Positions 35,133 to 44,641 of a DNA stretch of 64,000 nucleotides are shown here, one piece after another. The notes below the pieces were generated by a model. The model was given only the letters and a program-made list of their open reading frames with translations, was not told where the DNA came from and ran no database searches. The translations under genes and the position numbers were made by a program. The DNA is from Acholeplasma sp. (GTDB lineage: Bacteria; Bacillota_I; Bacilli_A; Acholeplasmatales; Acholeplasmataceae): positions 1 through 64,000 of the forward strand of contig QZKD01000031.1 in the NCBI GenBank assembly GCA_003605085.1, given 5' to 3'. Within the stretch, counting starts at the first letter, position 1. The number at the start of each line of letters is the position of its first letter.

Positions 35133-37712
35133 ATGAAAATGATGACAGCGGCAGAAATAAGACAAACCTGGTTAAACTTTTTTGAGTCAAAAAAACACAA
35201 AGTGGAAGCTTCTGCCTCACTTGTGCCGCAAAATGATCCTACATTATTATGGATCAATGCAGGTGTTGCCCCATTAAAAAAATACTTTGATGGTACAGAA
35301 AAACCTCAAAATCCACGGATCACGAATGTCCAAAAATGTATAAGAACCAATGATATTGATAATGTGGGTCGAACAGCACGTCATCATACCTTCTTTGAAA
35401 TGCTCGGTAATTTCTCCATTGGCGACTATTTTAAGCATGAAGCGATTCTTTGGGGACTTGAAATACTTACAGATCCAAAGTGGTTTGGTTTCCCCATTGA
35501 AAAACTTTATATGACGTATTATCCAGATGACCTAGAAGCTAAAGATCGTTGGATTGAACTCGGTGTTGATCCCTCACACCTCATACCAAGAGCAGATAAC
35601 TTTTGGGAAATAGGTGCGGGTCCATGTGGTCCTGATACAGAAATCTATTTTGATCGTGGTCCGTCTTATGATGTGCGCGGAAAAGAACTGATTGAAGACG
35701 ATATTGAAAACGAACGCTATATTGAAATATGGAACATTGTATTCTCACAATTTAATTCTAAGCCTAACTTAACCAGAGAACAGTATCCGGAACTTCCCAA
35801 TAAGAATATTGACACAGGTGCAGGTCTTGAACGATTTGCATGTGTCATTCAAGGAACAAAAACCAATTTTGAGACCGACCTATTTTTCCCTATCATCAAA
35901 CACACAGAAGTCATCAGTGGGATACCCTATGATGGTCAAATGGCGTTTAAGGTCATCGCAGACCATATTAAAGCATTGACATTTGCGATTAGTGATGGTG
36001 CTATCTTATCGAATGAGGGACGTGGGTATGTCTTACGTCGTTTGCTTAGACGGGCTGTAAAATATGGCAGAACACTCCTTTTAACTGAACCTTTCTTATA
36101 TAAGCTTGTCGATGATGTCGTTGATATTATGGGAACATTCTATACCAATTTATATGATACAAAAGATATTGTCAAAAAACTCATTTTAAAGGAAGAACAA
36201 AAGTTTCTTGAAACCATCAATGAAGGAGAGAAACATTTACTTGAAGCGATTGAAAAAGACGGGAAAAAAGTGTCAGGAGAAGTAGCATTTAAACTCTATG
36301 ATACCTATGGTTTTCCAATCGAGCTCACGTTAGAATATGCCGAAGAACAAGGTGTTTTTGTCGACATAGACGCATTTAATCATGAGTTAACCAAGCAAAA
36401 ACAGCGATCCAGACAAGCACGCAATGTGAGTGGATCCATGAAAGCTCAAGAAGAAGCATACTTGAATTTTAATACCCCTGCTAAGTTTATTGGATATGAT
36501 GTCCTTCAAGCAGAAGCCAAAGTTATCAAAGTTTTTGATGAAGGCATCGTCTTAGATCAAACCCCATTTTATGCAACATCCGGTGGGCAGGTTGCCGATC
36601 AAGGATGGATTAATGGACTTCAAGTTACAGATGTCATGAAACTTCCTCATGGTCAATTTCTGCATAAGGTAGAAGGCGACTATAGTGAAGGAGATGAAGT
36701 GCTTGCAGTCGTTGATCCAAAGACGCGTTTGAAAACCATTCGTAACCACTCCGCAGCTCACTTATTCCATCAAGCGATTAAAGATATTTTTGGAAAGCAT
36801 GCGAATCAACAAGGCTCTCAAGTATCGCCAAAGAGCTGGCGATTTGACTTTAACCATTTCGAAACAGAACAAGATGAACGCATTTTAGAAGTTGAGCGTT
36901 TAGTCAATCATTACATTAAAGAAACACCTCTTGATGTCATTATCCGACAACTTCCCATAGAAGAGGCTCGCAAACTAGGAGCAATGGCTCTATTTGGCGA
37001 AAAATATGGGGATATTGTTCGTGTTGTTGACATGGGTTGGAGTAAAGAATTCTGTGGCGGTACGCATGTCAAAAACACCAAAGAGATCATTCATTTCGCG
37101 ATTGTTGCCTATGAATCTATCGGTTCAGGTACGTATCGTATGGAAGGTGTGACAGGACCTGATGTAATCGGTCAAATGACCTCATTTTTAGAACCACTCG
37201 ATGCTGAAATTCATATGATATCAGAAAAGATTATCAGACTTTCCTCATCGCTTCACATACCTCAAGTACCTAAAATCATAGGTTCATATCAAGATGTGAT
37301 TAACAGAAGACACTACATTGAAGAACTTAAAGAACTAGCAAAGCAGTATGAAAAAGAACTCAATCGTCAAAAGGAAATGGATGTTTTAAAACACCTTGAT
37401 GATTTTATTACGGATTTGAGTAAAAAGAAACAAGTCATTTATACCGAAGGGCTTGAAGTGAAGGTACTCAAGCAACTTCTTGATGCACTTTATGATAAAA
37501 TAAAAGCAGACCTTATCTTTTTAATCAATATATCCGAAGGTAAAGCATCTTTCCTCTGCAAGAGTGCAAACGATGATGCGAATCTGTGGATTAAGAAAGC
37601 CGCTGAACTCACCCATGGTTCTGGTGGAGGAAAAGGTATGTTTGCTCAGGGGGGAACCCAAGATGTTTCTTCCATTCAATCTTTGATTGATAAACTCAAC
37701 TCGCTATTATGA
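35133..37712 (+). CDS. alaS: Alanyl-tRNA synthetase
   Basis: The 859-residue enzyme charges tRNA-Ala. The class II catalytic core begins with RQTWLNFFESKKHK, and VQKCIRTNDIDNVG and HTFFEMLGNFSIGDYF are typical. The editing domain has zinc-binding residues in HSAAHLFHQA and CGGTHVKNT. The C-terminal part ends in GSGGGKGMFAQGGTQ, also typical of AlaRS. GGAGG is seven bases before the ATG at 35133; a neighbouring ATG at 35130 is less well spaced. A T-box leader controls it. It ends in a four-base overlap with ruvX. Confidence 0.97.
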   Translation: MKMMTAAEIRQTWLNFFESKKHKVEASASLVPQNDPTLLWINAGVAPLKKYFDGTEKPQNPRITNVQKCIRTNDIDNVGRTARHHTFFEMLGNFSIGDYFKHEAILWGLEILTDPKWFGFPIEKLYMTYYPDDLEAKDRWIELGVDPSHLIPRADNFWEIGAGPCGPDTEIYFDRGPSYDVRGKELIEDDIENERYIEIWNIVFSQFNSKPNLTREQYPELPNKNIDTGAGLERFACVIQGTKTNFETDLFFPIIKHTEVISGIPYDGQMAFKVIADHIKALTFAISDGAILSNEGRGYVLRRLLRRAVKYGRTLLLTEPFLYKLVDDVVDIMGTFYTNLYDTKDIVKKLILKEEQKFLETINEGEKHLLEAIEKDGKKVSGEVAFKLYDTYGFPIELTLEYAEEQGVFVDIDAFNHELTKQKQRSRQARNVSGSMKAQEEAYLNFNTPAKFIGYDVLQAEAKVIKVFDEGIVLDQTPFYATSGGQVADQGWINGLQVTDVMKLPHGQFLHKVEGDYSEGDEVLAVVDPKTRLKTIRNHSAAHLFHQAIKDIFGKHANQQGSQVSPKSWRFDFNHFETEQDERILEVERLVNHYIKETPLDVIIRQLPIEEARKLGAMALFGEKYGDIVRVVDMGWSKEFCGGTHVKNTKEIIHFAIVAYESIGSGTYRMEGVTGPDVIGQMTSFLEPLDAEIHMISEKIIRLSSSLHIPQVPKIIGSYQDVINRRHYIEELKELAKQYEKELNRQKEMDVLKHLDDFITDLSKKKQVIYTEGLEVKVLKQLLDALYDKIKADLIFLINISEGKASFLCKSANDDANLWIKKAAELTHGSGGGKGMFAQGGTQDVSSIQSLIDKLNSLL

Positions 37713-38134
37713 ACCGTTATTTAGGCCTCGATTTAGGAAGTAAAACAGTAGGCGTTGCGATCAGTGAATCAGGGATTATCGCGAGCACTTTGACCACCAT
37801 TCGCTTTAAAGAAAATGATTATCAAGATGCTGGACTTCAAGTGATTTCACTCATTTTATCGCTGAAGATTGATACGGTTGTACTCGGATTACCCAAGCAT
37901 ATGAATAACGATCTTGGCATACGTGGTGAGATCAGTGTAAAGTTTAAAGAGATTCTTGAAAAAGAAAATCCAGTCAAAGTGATTTTATGGGATGAACGTC
38001 TTTCTACTGCTACAGCTAGAAAAGCGATGATTGAAGGATCCCAAAGACGCAATACGCAAAAACAAAAGAAAGACGAGCTCGCTGCCGTTGTTATCTTACA
38101 AAATTATCTCGATTATAAAGGAGCAAGACCATGA
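37709..38134 (+). CDS. ruvX: RuvX/YqgF putative Holliday junction resolvase (16S rRNA 5' processing)
   Basis: The 141-residue RNase H-like protein begins with LGLDLGSKTVGVAIS and has DERLSTATA near the end, both diagnostic of the YqgF family. The family is linked to pre-16S rRNA processing in bacteria. It sits directly after alaS as in Bacillus, where yrzL lies between; that small gene is absent here. ATGA overlaps join it to its neighbours. Confidence 0.95.
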   Translation: MNRYLGLDLGSKTVGVAISESGIIASTLTTIRFKENDYQDAGLQVISLILSLKIDTVVLGLPKHMNNDLGIRGEISVKFKEILEKENPVKVILWDERLSTATARKAMIEGSQRRNTQKQKKDELAAVVILQNYLDYKGARP

Positions 38135-38436
38135 TTAAAGACGATCAAATGATTATTACCAAAGACAATGGAGACGAAGAAATCGTTAATATTCTCTTTA
38201 CCCACGAAGCCAACGGAAAGAACTATGTTGTCTTTGAATTTAGTGAATCTCATGAAATCAGTGCTGCTGTCTACGTCCCTGATCAAAACACGGATGAAGG
38301 CACCTTTGAAGACATTCAAACGGAAGCAGAATGGGATATGTTAGATCGCATTTTACAAGAATACTTCGACGATTTAGAAATCGATGAAGAACTTGATGAT
38401 GAAGAGGTAGATGAAGAGGAAGACGAACTCGCATGA
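38131..38436 (+). CDS. DUF1292 family protein (YrzB-like)
   Basis: The 101-residue acidic protein has the DUF1292 core DDQMIITKDNGDEEIVNILFTHE and ends in a run of Asp/Glu. Its function is not known in any species that I can recall. The position between ruvX and trmR matches the Bacillus yrzB position. It overlaps both neighbours by four bases. Confidence 0.9.
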   Translation: MIKDDQMIITKDNGDEEIVNILFTHEANGKNYVVFEFSESHEISAAVYVPDQNTDEGTFEDIQTEAEWDMLDRILQEYFDDLEIDEELDDEEVDEEEDELA

Positions 38437-38999
38437 ACCTAAGTTTTCTCAAAGCGTACGCTCTTGAGAAACGGATTCCCATCATCACGGATGAAGCGTT
38501 GGCATTGATCAAAGAGCAGATTATAAAACATCACGTTAAAGAGGTTCTCGAAATTGGTACCGCCATCGGCTATAGCGCACTTGCTATAGCCTCTTTTGGT
38601 TGTCATGTGGATACATTTGAGCGTGACGAGTTTATGATTGAGGAAGCGAATAAACATTTTGATCGCTATGATGAACATCATCAAATCACACTATTTCCTT
38701 TTGATGCACTCACGTATGTATTACCTTTGAAATCGTATGACCTGATTTTTATTGATGCAGCTAAATCACAATATCAAACTTTCTTTAAAAAATTCACACC
38801 CTATCTCAAAGTGGGAGGATTAGTGATTTGTGATAATCTTAATTTTCATCATCTTGATCCTGCTAAGGTGAATAGACATACACAAGCATTGTTAAGAAAA
38901 CTCGAAGTATTTAAACGCTTTTTAGCTGACCAGCCAGATTTTCAAACTGATTTTTTTGATCTTGGTGATGGAACATCACTATCGGTAAGGATAAAATAA
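38433..38999 (+). CDS. trmR: tRNA 5-hydroxyuridine methyltransferase, TrmR/YrrM type
   Basis: The 188-residue SAM-dependent O-methyltransferase has the cofactor motif VLEIGTAIGYSALAIA and the metal-binding acidic residues in LIFIDAAKSQY and LVICDNLNF. In Bacillus, TrmR methylates 5-hydroxyuridine to 5-methoxyuridine at tRNA position 34. The next two genes are U32 proteins of the hydroxylation step, so the whole short pathway is here. MltG, which lies before this gene in Bacillus, is missing. Confidence 0.9.
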   Translation: MNLSFLKAYALEKRIPIITDEALALIKEQIIKHHVKEVLEIGTAIGYSALAIASFGCHVDTFERDEFMIEEANKHFDRYDEHHQITLFPFDALTYVLPLKSYDLIFIDAAKSQYQTFFKKFTPYLKVGGLVICDNLNFHHLDPAKVNRHTQALLRKLEVFKRFLADQPDFQTDFFDLGDGTSLSVRIK

Positions 39000-39880
39000 T
39001 GAAGACACTCATCACATTATATCAATCTCAATCTATGGATGACTTAAGCCCTTATGTCGATGGGTTTATCATCGGTCATCAAGCCTTTGGTACAAGACTT
39101 ACCCATAGTTTTTCAGCTGTTGAAATCAAAAATATGATCGATACTGCAAGAAAACTAAACAAAGAGATTTTCTTGATGGGAAATCAAATGATGACAGATG
39201 ATCACCTTGATCATTTTGTCGCATGGTTAAGCGAATTTTCTATAGATTCTTTTCATGGGATCGTCTGTGCAGACCTTGGTGTCGTTAAAAAATTATCAGA
39301 TTTAGGATGGGCTGATAAACTTATCTATAATCCTGAAACATTAATGACCAATTTTTATGATTTCAACTTTTTTAATCGTTTAAACATTCAAGGTGTTTAT
39401 GTTGCCAAAGAAATCACACTCGAAGATATCAAAAAGATTGGACAAGAAAAAACTTTAAAACTCTTCATGGTTGGCCATGGTCATCTAAACATGTTTTATT
39501 CGAAACGCCAACTCATCAAAAATTATGCTGACTATATTGAGATTCCCGAAGAGTTTCATGAAAGCCAAAACTTGCGTCTTGTTGAAGAGACCAGAGCAGG
39601 TATAGAGTATCCGATTTTAGAAGATTACGCAGGAACCCATGTGTTTCGAGCCAATGTCTTTTCGGCTTTATACCATCTTGATGAACTAGAACCTTTGGTT
39701 GATTATTTTGTCATCGATACACTTTTCAAATCTGATGCTTATGGGAAAATAGTTGCACAAGGGTATCATGAAAAAAACAACCAGATAAAAGAGTATGTTG
39801 AACAAACATACCATGAGACATGGGATGAAGGATTTTTCTTTAAAAAGACGATCTACAAAGGAAAGACGAGTGAATCATGA
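38999..39880 (+). CDS. U32-family protein, TrhP1/YrrN-like
   Basis: The 293-residue protein is the shorter of two tandem U32 proteins. It has a barrel-like layout (HGIVCADLGVVKKLSDLG, KTLKLFMVGHGHLNMFYSKRQL) and lacks the cysteine cluster of the next gene in its middle. In Bacillus the pair hydroxylates tRNA U34. It starts on the last base of the trmR stop. Confidence 0.85.
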   Translation: MKTLITLYQSQSMDDLSPYVDGFIIGHQAFGTRLTHSFSAVEIKNMIDTARKLNKEIFLMGNQMMTDDHLDHFVAWLSEFSIDSFHGIVCADLGVVKKLSDLGWADKLIYNPETLMTNFYDFNFFNRLNIQGVYVAKEITLEDIKKIGQEKTLKLFMVGHGHLNMFYSKRQLIKNYADYIEIPEEFHESQNLRLVEETRAGIEYPILEDYAGTHVFRANVFSALYHLDELEPLVDYFVIDTLFKSDAYGKIVAQGYHEKNNQIKEYVEQTYHETWDEGFFFKKTIYKGKTSES

Positions 39881-41055
39881 CTGAATTACTAGCTCCAGCT
39901 GGAGATTTAGAAAAACTGAAGATTGCGTTAATGTATGGAGCAGATGCTGTCTTTATTGGTGGACAGGATTTTTCTCTTCGAGCACGTGCATCCAATTTTA
40001 CCATCGAGGATATTAAAGAAGCGACGAAGTTTGCGCATGAACGTCACAAAAAAGTGTATGTAACGACCAATATTATCCCTCATCATGAAGACATGCATGA
40101 TTTATTAACGTATCTCAAAGCTCTTGAAGAAGCTAAGGTGGATGCGATTATTGCTGCATCACCCTATATCATCGAAACCGCACTCAAACATACACAACTA
40201 GAAGTACACCTTTCCACACAACAGAGTGCAACAAACAGTGAAGTGGTCAATTTCTGGCATGAACAAGGCATTAAACGTGTCGTTTTAGCAAGGGAACTTG
40301 ATAAAACACAAATTCGTGCTCTCATACCAAAGACAAAGGCTGATATTGAAGTATTTATCCATGGTGGCATGTGCATGAGTTATTCAGGTCGATGCAGCTT
40401 ATCCAATAATATGACTGATCGTGATGCGAATCGCGGAGGATGTGCGCATTCATGCCGTTGGAACTATGACTTAATCCGCGATGGAGAAAAAGTGTCTGAT
40501 CAATCATTTTCCATGTCATCGAAAGACTTAGAGGCGCTTGAACAAATTCCTTATTTGATGGATAGCGGTGTTTCTTCTCTAAAAATCGAAGGACGAATGA
40601 AGAGTTTGCACTATATCGCAACCGTCGTTTCTACCTATCGAAGATTGATGGATGATTATCTTCTTTATGGTCAGATTGAAGATTTTTCTTTCTATGCTAA
40701 AGAATTAGAAAAGGCTGAAAATCGACTTGCATCCCATGGATATTTAGAAGGTATGCCAGGAGTTGAACAACAACTCTACAACATGCGAAGCGAACGTCCC
40801 ACCCAACTTTTTATTGGTCTTGTACAAGACTATGACCCTGAAACGAGTATCGCAATCATCGAACAGCGAAATCACTTCACAGAAGGTGAATTCGTGGAAA
40901 TTTTTCATCCTGATGGTCGTGTTGAATTCTGTGTCATTGAAAACATGACGGATATCGATAATGCGCCACTTGATGTCGCTAGACATCCCAAGCAACTGAT
41001 TAAAATTAAAGTTCCTTTTCCCGTGGAACCTTATGCGATGTTGAGAAAACGATGA
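39877..41055 (+). CDS. U32-family tRNA hydroxylation protein, TrhP2/YrrO-like
   Basis: The 392-residue protein begins with ELLAPAGDLEKLKIALMYGADAV and has the U32 signature FIHGGMCMSYSGRCSLSN. Further cysteines in NRGGCAHSCRWNYDL probably join in binding an iron-sulphur cluster. Related proteins are labelled peptidases but act in tRNA or rRNA hydroxylation from prephenate. Four-base overlaps join it to both neighbours. Confidence 0.92.
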   Translation: MTELLAPAGDLEKLKIALMYGADAVFIGGQDFSLRARASNFTIEDIKEATKFAHERHKKVYVTTNIIPHHEDMHDLLTYLKALEEAKVDAIIAASPYIIETALKHTQLEVHLSTQQSATNSEVVNFWHEQGIKRVVLARELDKTQIRALIPKTKADIEVFIHGGMCMSYSGRCSLSNNMTDRDANRGGCAHSCRWNYDLIRDGEKVSDQSFSMSSKDLEALEQIPYLMDSGVSSLKIEGRMKSLHYIATVVSTYRRLMDDYLLYGQIEDFSFYAKELEKAENRLASHGYLEGMPGVEQQLYNMRSERPTQLFIGLVQDYDPETSIAIIEQRNHFTEGEFVEIFHPDGRVEFCVIENMTDIDNAPLDVARHPKQLIKIKVPFPVEPYAMLRKR

Positions 41056-41717
41056 GATATTTTATTAAAGATGGCAAAAAGCTCGCCTATCAAGTCATTC
41101 GAAAAAGAAACAAGCACACCTATTTTCGTATCAAAGAAGGCATTCTTTACGTAACTGCTCATCCCCTTTCCACCTATCAAGCGATCGAAAGTTTTATCGA
41201 TCAGAAATTTGATTTGTTCTACCAAAAATCAAACGAATCCTTGACAAAAGAGAATGATCAAGTGATTCAATTATGGGGAATAACGTATCCACTTATTCTA
41301 GAAAAGGGTCGTTTTAAAGTGGAAATCATCGATGATAAAGTCTGTGTTAAATCTTTGAGTGAAGATATTATACTCATTAAAAAAAGAATTTATCATCATG
41401 TCATGGAAAAAGCACTAGAGGAGACTCATTCAAGGATTATACCCATCATTAAAACCGTAGGTCTATCGCCTATACCCATCAAGATTAAATACCTAAAATC
41501 TAAATATGGTAGCTACCATAGAAAGCATCACGAAATCACGATGAATAGTTTTCTTGTCAGGCTCGATCCGATCTATTTGACCTATGTTCTCTTTCATGAA
41601 TATGCGCACGCTAAGGTTTTTAATCACTCTAAAGCGTTTTACGAGGTTCTAGATCACTTGATGCCTGGACATAAGCAATATCAAAAAGACCTAAAAAAAT
41701 GGACAATTACCGAATAA
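41052..41717 (+). CDS. YgjP-like zinc metallopeptidase (M48/DUF45 type)
   Basis: The 221-residue protein carries HEYAH (a HExxH zinc motif) followed by HSKAFYEVLDHLMPGH, and the YGSYHRKHHEITMN segment before it. This matches the YgjP/DUF45 group. The function is unknown. It lies where Bacillus has udk, between the U32 genes and greA. Confidence 0.88.
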   Translation: MRYFIKDGKKLAYQVIRKRNKHTYFRIKEGILYVTAHPLSTYQAIESFIDQKFDLFYQKSNESLTKENDQVIQLWGITYPLILEKGRFKVEIIDDKVCVKSLSEDIILIKKRIYHHVMEKALEETHSRIIPIIKTVGLSPIPIKIKYLKSKYGSYHRKHHEITMNSFLVRLDPIYLTYVLFHEYAHAKVFNHSKAFYEVLDHLMPGHKQYQKDLKKWTITE

Positions 41718-41729
41718 ATGGTGTATAAT
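41700..41729 (+). promoter_or_regulatory. Promoter of greA
   Basis: TGGACA (41700-41705) and TATAAT (41724-41729) are 18 bases apart, overlapping the end of the metallopeptidase gene. Confidence 0.65.
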
Positions 41730-41755
41730 GATAAAGAAATTTAAGGAGGACCATG

Positions 41756-42229
41756 ATGGCCATTAAACAACAATTTCAACTCACCCAAGAAGGTGTAGAT
41801 AATTTAAAACAAGAACTTACATATTTAAAAGATGTCAAGCGTGAAGAAAACAAAGAAGCATTAAAGGAAGCACGTGCACAAGGTGACCTTTCTGAAAATG
41901 CGGATTACGATGCAGCGAGAAATGAACAAGCGCGTATTGAAGCGAGAATTGCAGAAATCGAAAACATCTTAAAGAATGTTAAAATCATTAAAACAACGGC
42001 AGAAGATATCGTCAATATTGGAAAAAGTGTCATCGTTCGTTTCGTCCAAACGGGTGAAGAAAAAGAATTCACTTTGGTTGGTTCCATCGAAGCTGATCCT
42101 AGAGCCAAAAAGATTTCGATTGAATCTCCGATTGGGAAATCCATTTTAAACAAGGCTGAAGGCGATGTGGTTGAAGTGAAAACTGAAACCGGACGTCTCT
42201 ATCAGCTTGAGATTGTGGAAATCAAATAA
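41756..42229 (+). CDS. greA: Transcription elongation factor GreA
   Basis: The 157-residue protein has the N-terminal coiled coil (LTQEGVDNLKQELTYLK, QGDLSENADYDAARNEQ with the conserved acidic tip) and the C-terminal FKBP-like domain with ISIESPIGKSILNKAEGD. It rescues backtracked RNA polymerase. GGAGG is six bases before the ATG at 41756. Confidence 0.97.
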   Translation: MAIKQQFQLTQEGVDNLKQELTYLKDVKREENKEALKEARAQGDLSENADYDAARNEQARIEARIAEIENILKNVKIIKTTAEDIVNIGKSVIVRFVQTGEEKEFTLVGSIEADPRAKKISIESPIGKSILNKAEGDVVEVKTETGRLYQLEIVEIK

Positions 42230-42783
42230 TGGCGTTCTATCAAAAATGTATTCCACATCGTTATGATGTGTCCATTTTTGACATCGACTACAAAACCTTA
42301 AAAAAACAAGGAATCAAGGCCTTGTTTTTTGACTTAGATAATACGATTATTGGGTATGATCAAGTGACTTTAAATGAGCAGCATCACGCATTTTTAGCCT
42401 CACTTCAAAATGATTTTTATGTGGTTATCCTCTCAAACACAAGTTTTTCAAGAGTTTCTAAAGCGTTAGAAGGTTTTGATGTTCCCTTTATTTATCACGC
42501 GACAAAACCACTCAAACGAGGTTTTCAAAAAGCTCTTCATTTAGCAAGTGCGACCACCAAACAAGCAGTGATGATCGGTGATCAATTGATGACCGATATC
42601 TATGGAGCGAACCGCATGAATATGGTAACTATTTTGGTACGTTCCGTGAAACGAAAATCAGATCGATGGATGACAAAAATGAATCGCATATTTGAACGTC
42701 ATGTCTTGAAAAGAATACAAAAAAAGTATCCAGAATTATACCTTGAAAGGTTAAAAGACTATGTCGACGACCATGCGGTGTAA
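42229..42783 (+). CDS. yqeG: HAD-family phosphatase, YqeG type
   Basis: The 184-residue HAD-superfamily IIIA phosphatase has the catalytic FFDLDNTIIGYD and the later motifs ILSNTSFSR, KPLKRGF and VMIGDQLMTDI. Its ATG overlaps the TAA of greA by one base. It starts a Bacillus-like block with yqeH. Confidence 0.93.
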   Translation: MAFYQKCIPHRYDVSIFDIDYKTLKKQGIKALFFDLDNTIIGYDQVTLNEQHHAFLASLQNDFYVVILSNTSFSRVSKALEGFDVPFIYHATKPLKRGFQKALHLASATTKQAVMIGDQLMTDIYGANRMNMVTILVRSVKRKSDRWMTKMNRIFERHVLKRIQKKYPELYLERLKDYVDDHAV

Positions 42784-43777
42784 AGGATGTGGAGCGATAC
42801 TCCAAACTGAACAAAAAGATCATGTAGGGTATGTGATTAACTTGGATCAAGCGTATTGTCAATCATGTTTTCGCTTGATGCATTATGGGGATTCACCCAC
42901 GCATTTTCATCCAGAAGATCTACCCTCTCTCCCCCAGGATTCCATCATTGTCATGGTTTCTTCAATCCTTCATTTAGATTTACTCTTTAGCTATCCAGTT
43001 TATCGATATCAACCGGATGCAAAATATATTTACTTGATCAATCAAATCGATTTACTGCCCAAACATACCAATTTAGATCATTTGCTAGATAATATCACCC
43101 AAAAAGCGAAGCGCATGGGAATTCCCTATGAAGATATCATCTTGATGTCTGCGAAAAACACTTTGGATATCGAGCATTTAAAAGCTTACTTAATCTCACT
43201 TCATGAGCCACATGTCTACTTTATTGGAGTTCAAAACAGTGGAAAAACAACGCTTTATAAAGCGATTACTGGCGATACCAATGCGCTTGCGATGAAGAAA
43301 GCTGGCTTGACTCAAGATGTTTTATCCAAGCGTTATAAAACGATGATGATTTATGATTTACCAGGACTTTATCAAGAGGGATACCTCCATCAATTTTATC
43401 CTTATAACGTGTATAAAAAATGGTTACCTGATGAAGAAATTTCTCCAAAAATCTATCAATTAAATGAAGGTCAATCCATCATTGTTGAAGATATATTGGG
43501 ATTAAGTTTTAGTGGGAAAACCATTTATCCTGTTTTCTATCTTGGCAGTGAAGTTAAGCTTCATCGCACACAAGATCAAAAAGTAAAAGATTTACTCAAA
43601 AATAAAGAGACAGAAGCTTTTCATTTTGAAGAAAAAACATTTAAGATCCCTGATGGATTATATCAACTCACTTTCGCAGATATGGGATTTTTACATATCA
43701 CAGGTCCTGGTCACGTGAAATTGTATTATCCTAAAGGGATGCATATTTCTCTTTCGGAGGCACTCTTTAATGATTGA
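42761..43777 (+). CDS. yqeH: Ribosome assembly GTPase YqeH
   Basis: The 338-residue circularly permuted GTPase has an N-terminal zinc finger (CKGCGAIL and CQSCFRLMHYG), the G4 motif NQIDLL before the G1 loop GVQNSGKTTL, and the G3 motif DLPG. It aids 30S subunit assembly. It overlaps yqeG by 23 bases; a GAAAGG site lies upstream of the ATG at 42761. Confidence 0.95.
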   Translation: MSTTMRCKGCGAILQTEQKDHVGYVINLDQAYCQSCFRLMHYGDSPTHFHPEDLPSLPQDSIIVMVSSILHLDLLFSYPVYRYQPDAKYIYLINQIDLLPKHTNLDHLLDNITQKAKRMGIPYEDIILMSAKNTLDIEHLKAYLISLHEPHVYFIGVQNSGKTTLYKAITGDTNALAMKKAGLTQDVLSKRYKTMMIYDLPGLYQEGYLHQFYPYNVYKKWLPDEEISPKIYQLNEGQSIIVEDILGLSFSGKTIYPVFYLGSEVKLHRTQDQKVKDLLKNKETEAFHFEEKTFKIPDGLYQLTFADMGFLHITGPGHVKLYYPKGMHISLSEALFND

Positions 43778-44342
43778 TGTCATCGAACAGTTTGTCATCC
43801 AAAAGTTAGGTGACCATCCCAAACGATTAAAACACGTCTTTGGCGTAAAAGATACAGCGGTCATACTCGCAAAAATTCATGGGATTGATCAAGAACAAGC
43901 AGCCATAGCTGCACTCTTCCATGATGTCACTAAATATGATTCAATTGAAGCACAAAAGCAACTTCTTGATGAAAATAGCATGATGAAGTATGCAGAATAT
44001 CCCGTCATGTATCATGCGTTATCAGCAGCAAAGCTTTTAGAGACTGTCTTTGATATACACGATTTGCATGTCTTAAATGCGATTAAACATCATATCTGGG
44101 GTACTAAAGACATGACTACTTTAGAGAAAATCATCTTTATTGCCGATTCATGTGAACCCAATCGTGAGTTTGATGATGCACCCATAATTTTTGAACTTGC
44201 AAAAAAAGATTTAGATCATGCGACGATGATCGCAATGAAAGCATCTATAGATTATTTAGAAAAAAAGGGGTACACCCCTAGTCAAGAACAACTTGACGCA
44301 TACCATTATTATCAGGAGGTTATTCGTGGAAAAATTAAATAA
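43770..44342 (+). CDS. yqeK: HD-domain phosphohydrolase, YqeK type
   Basis: The 190-residue protein has the HD motif ALFHDVTKYD and surrounding histidines (RLKHVFGVKDTA, VMYHALSAAKL, IKHHIWGTKDMT). YqeK proteins hydrolyse diadenosine tetraphosphate symmetrically. In Bacillus yhbY and nadD lie between yqeH and yqeK; both are absent here. Confidence 0.93.
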   Translation: MIDVIEQFVIQKLGDHPKRLKHVFGVKDTAVILAKIHGIDQEQAAIAALFHDVTKYDSIEAQKQLLDENSMMKYAEYPVMYHALSAAKLLETVFDIHDLHVLNAIKHHIWGTKDMTTLEKIIFIADSCEPNREFDDAPIIFELAKKDLDHATMIAMKASIDYLEKKGYTPSQEQLDAYHYYQEVIRGKIK

Positions 44343-44640
44343 AATTATCGATACATTAGAAGATGTGAAAGTGAAAGATTTAGTGGTTTATGACTTTGAA
44401 AAAACATCTCCGTTTTATGATTACTTCATTATAGCAACCGTCAATGAACGTCAGGGGAATGCAGCCATCAATTACTTAAAAAAAGCACTACTTGCTGATG
44501 AAATCAAGCATGTTGAAGGTAAAGGCGGTACTTGGACGTTGATCGATTGCCATGATGTCATTGTTCATCTCTTTCGTGAGGAAGATCGTAAGTATTATGG
44601 TTTTGATCAACGTTTACTTGGCATAAAACGCATCAAATAA
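44326..44640 (+). CDS. rsfS: Ribosome silencing factor RsfS
   Basis: The 104-residue protein has VKDLVVYDFEKTSPFYDYFIIAT, HVEGKGGTWTLIDCHDVIVHLF and KYYGFDQRL, typical of RsfS/YbeB, which blocks subunit joining. The likely start is GTG at 44326, six bases after AGGAGG. An ATG upstream at 44293 would include the AGGAGG within the coding sequence. It overlaps yqeK by 17 bases. Confidence 0.94.
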   Translation: MEKLNKIIDTLEDVKVKDLVVYDFEKTSPFYDYFIIATVNERQGNAAINYLKKALLADEIKHVEGKGGTWTLIDCHDVIVHLFREEDRKYYGFDQRLLGIKRIK

Positions 44641-44641
44641 T

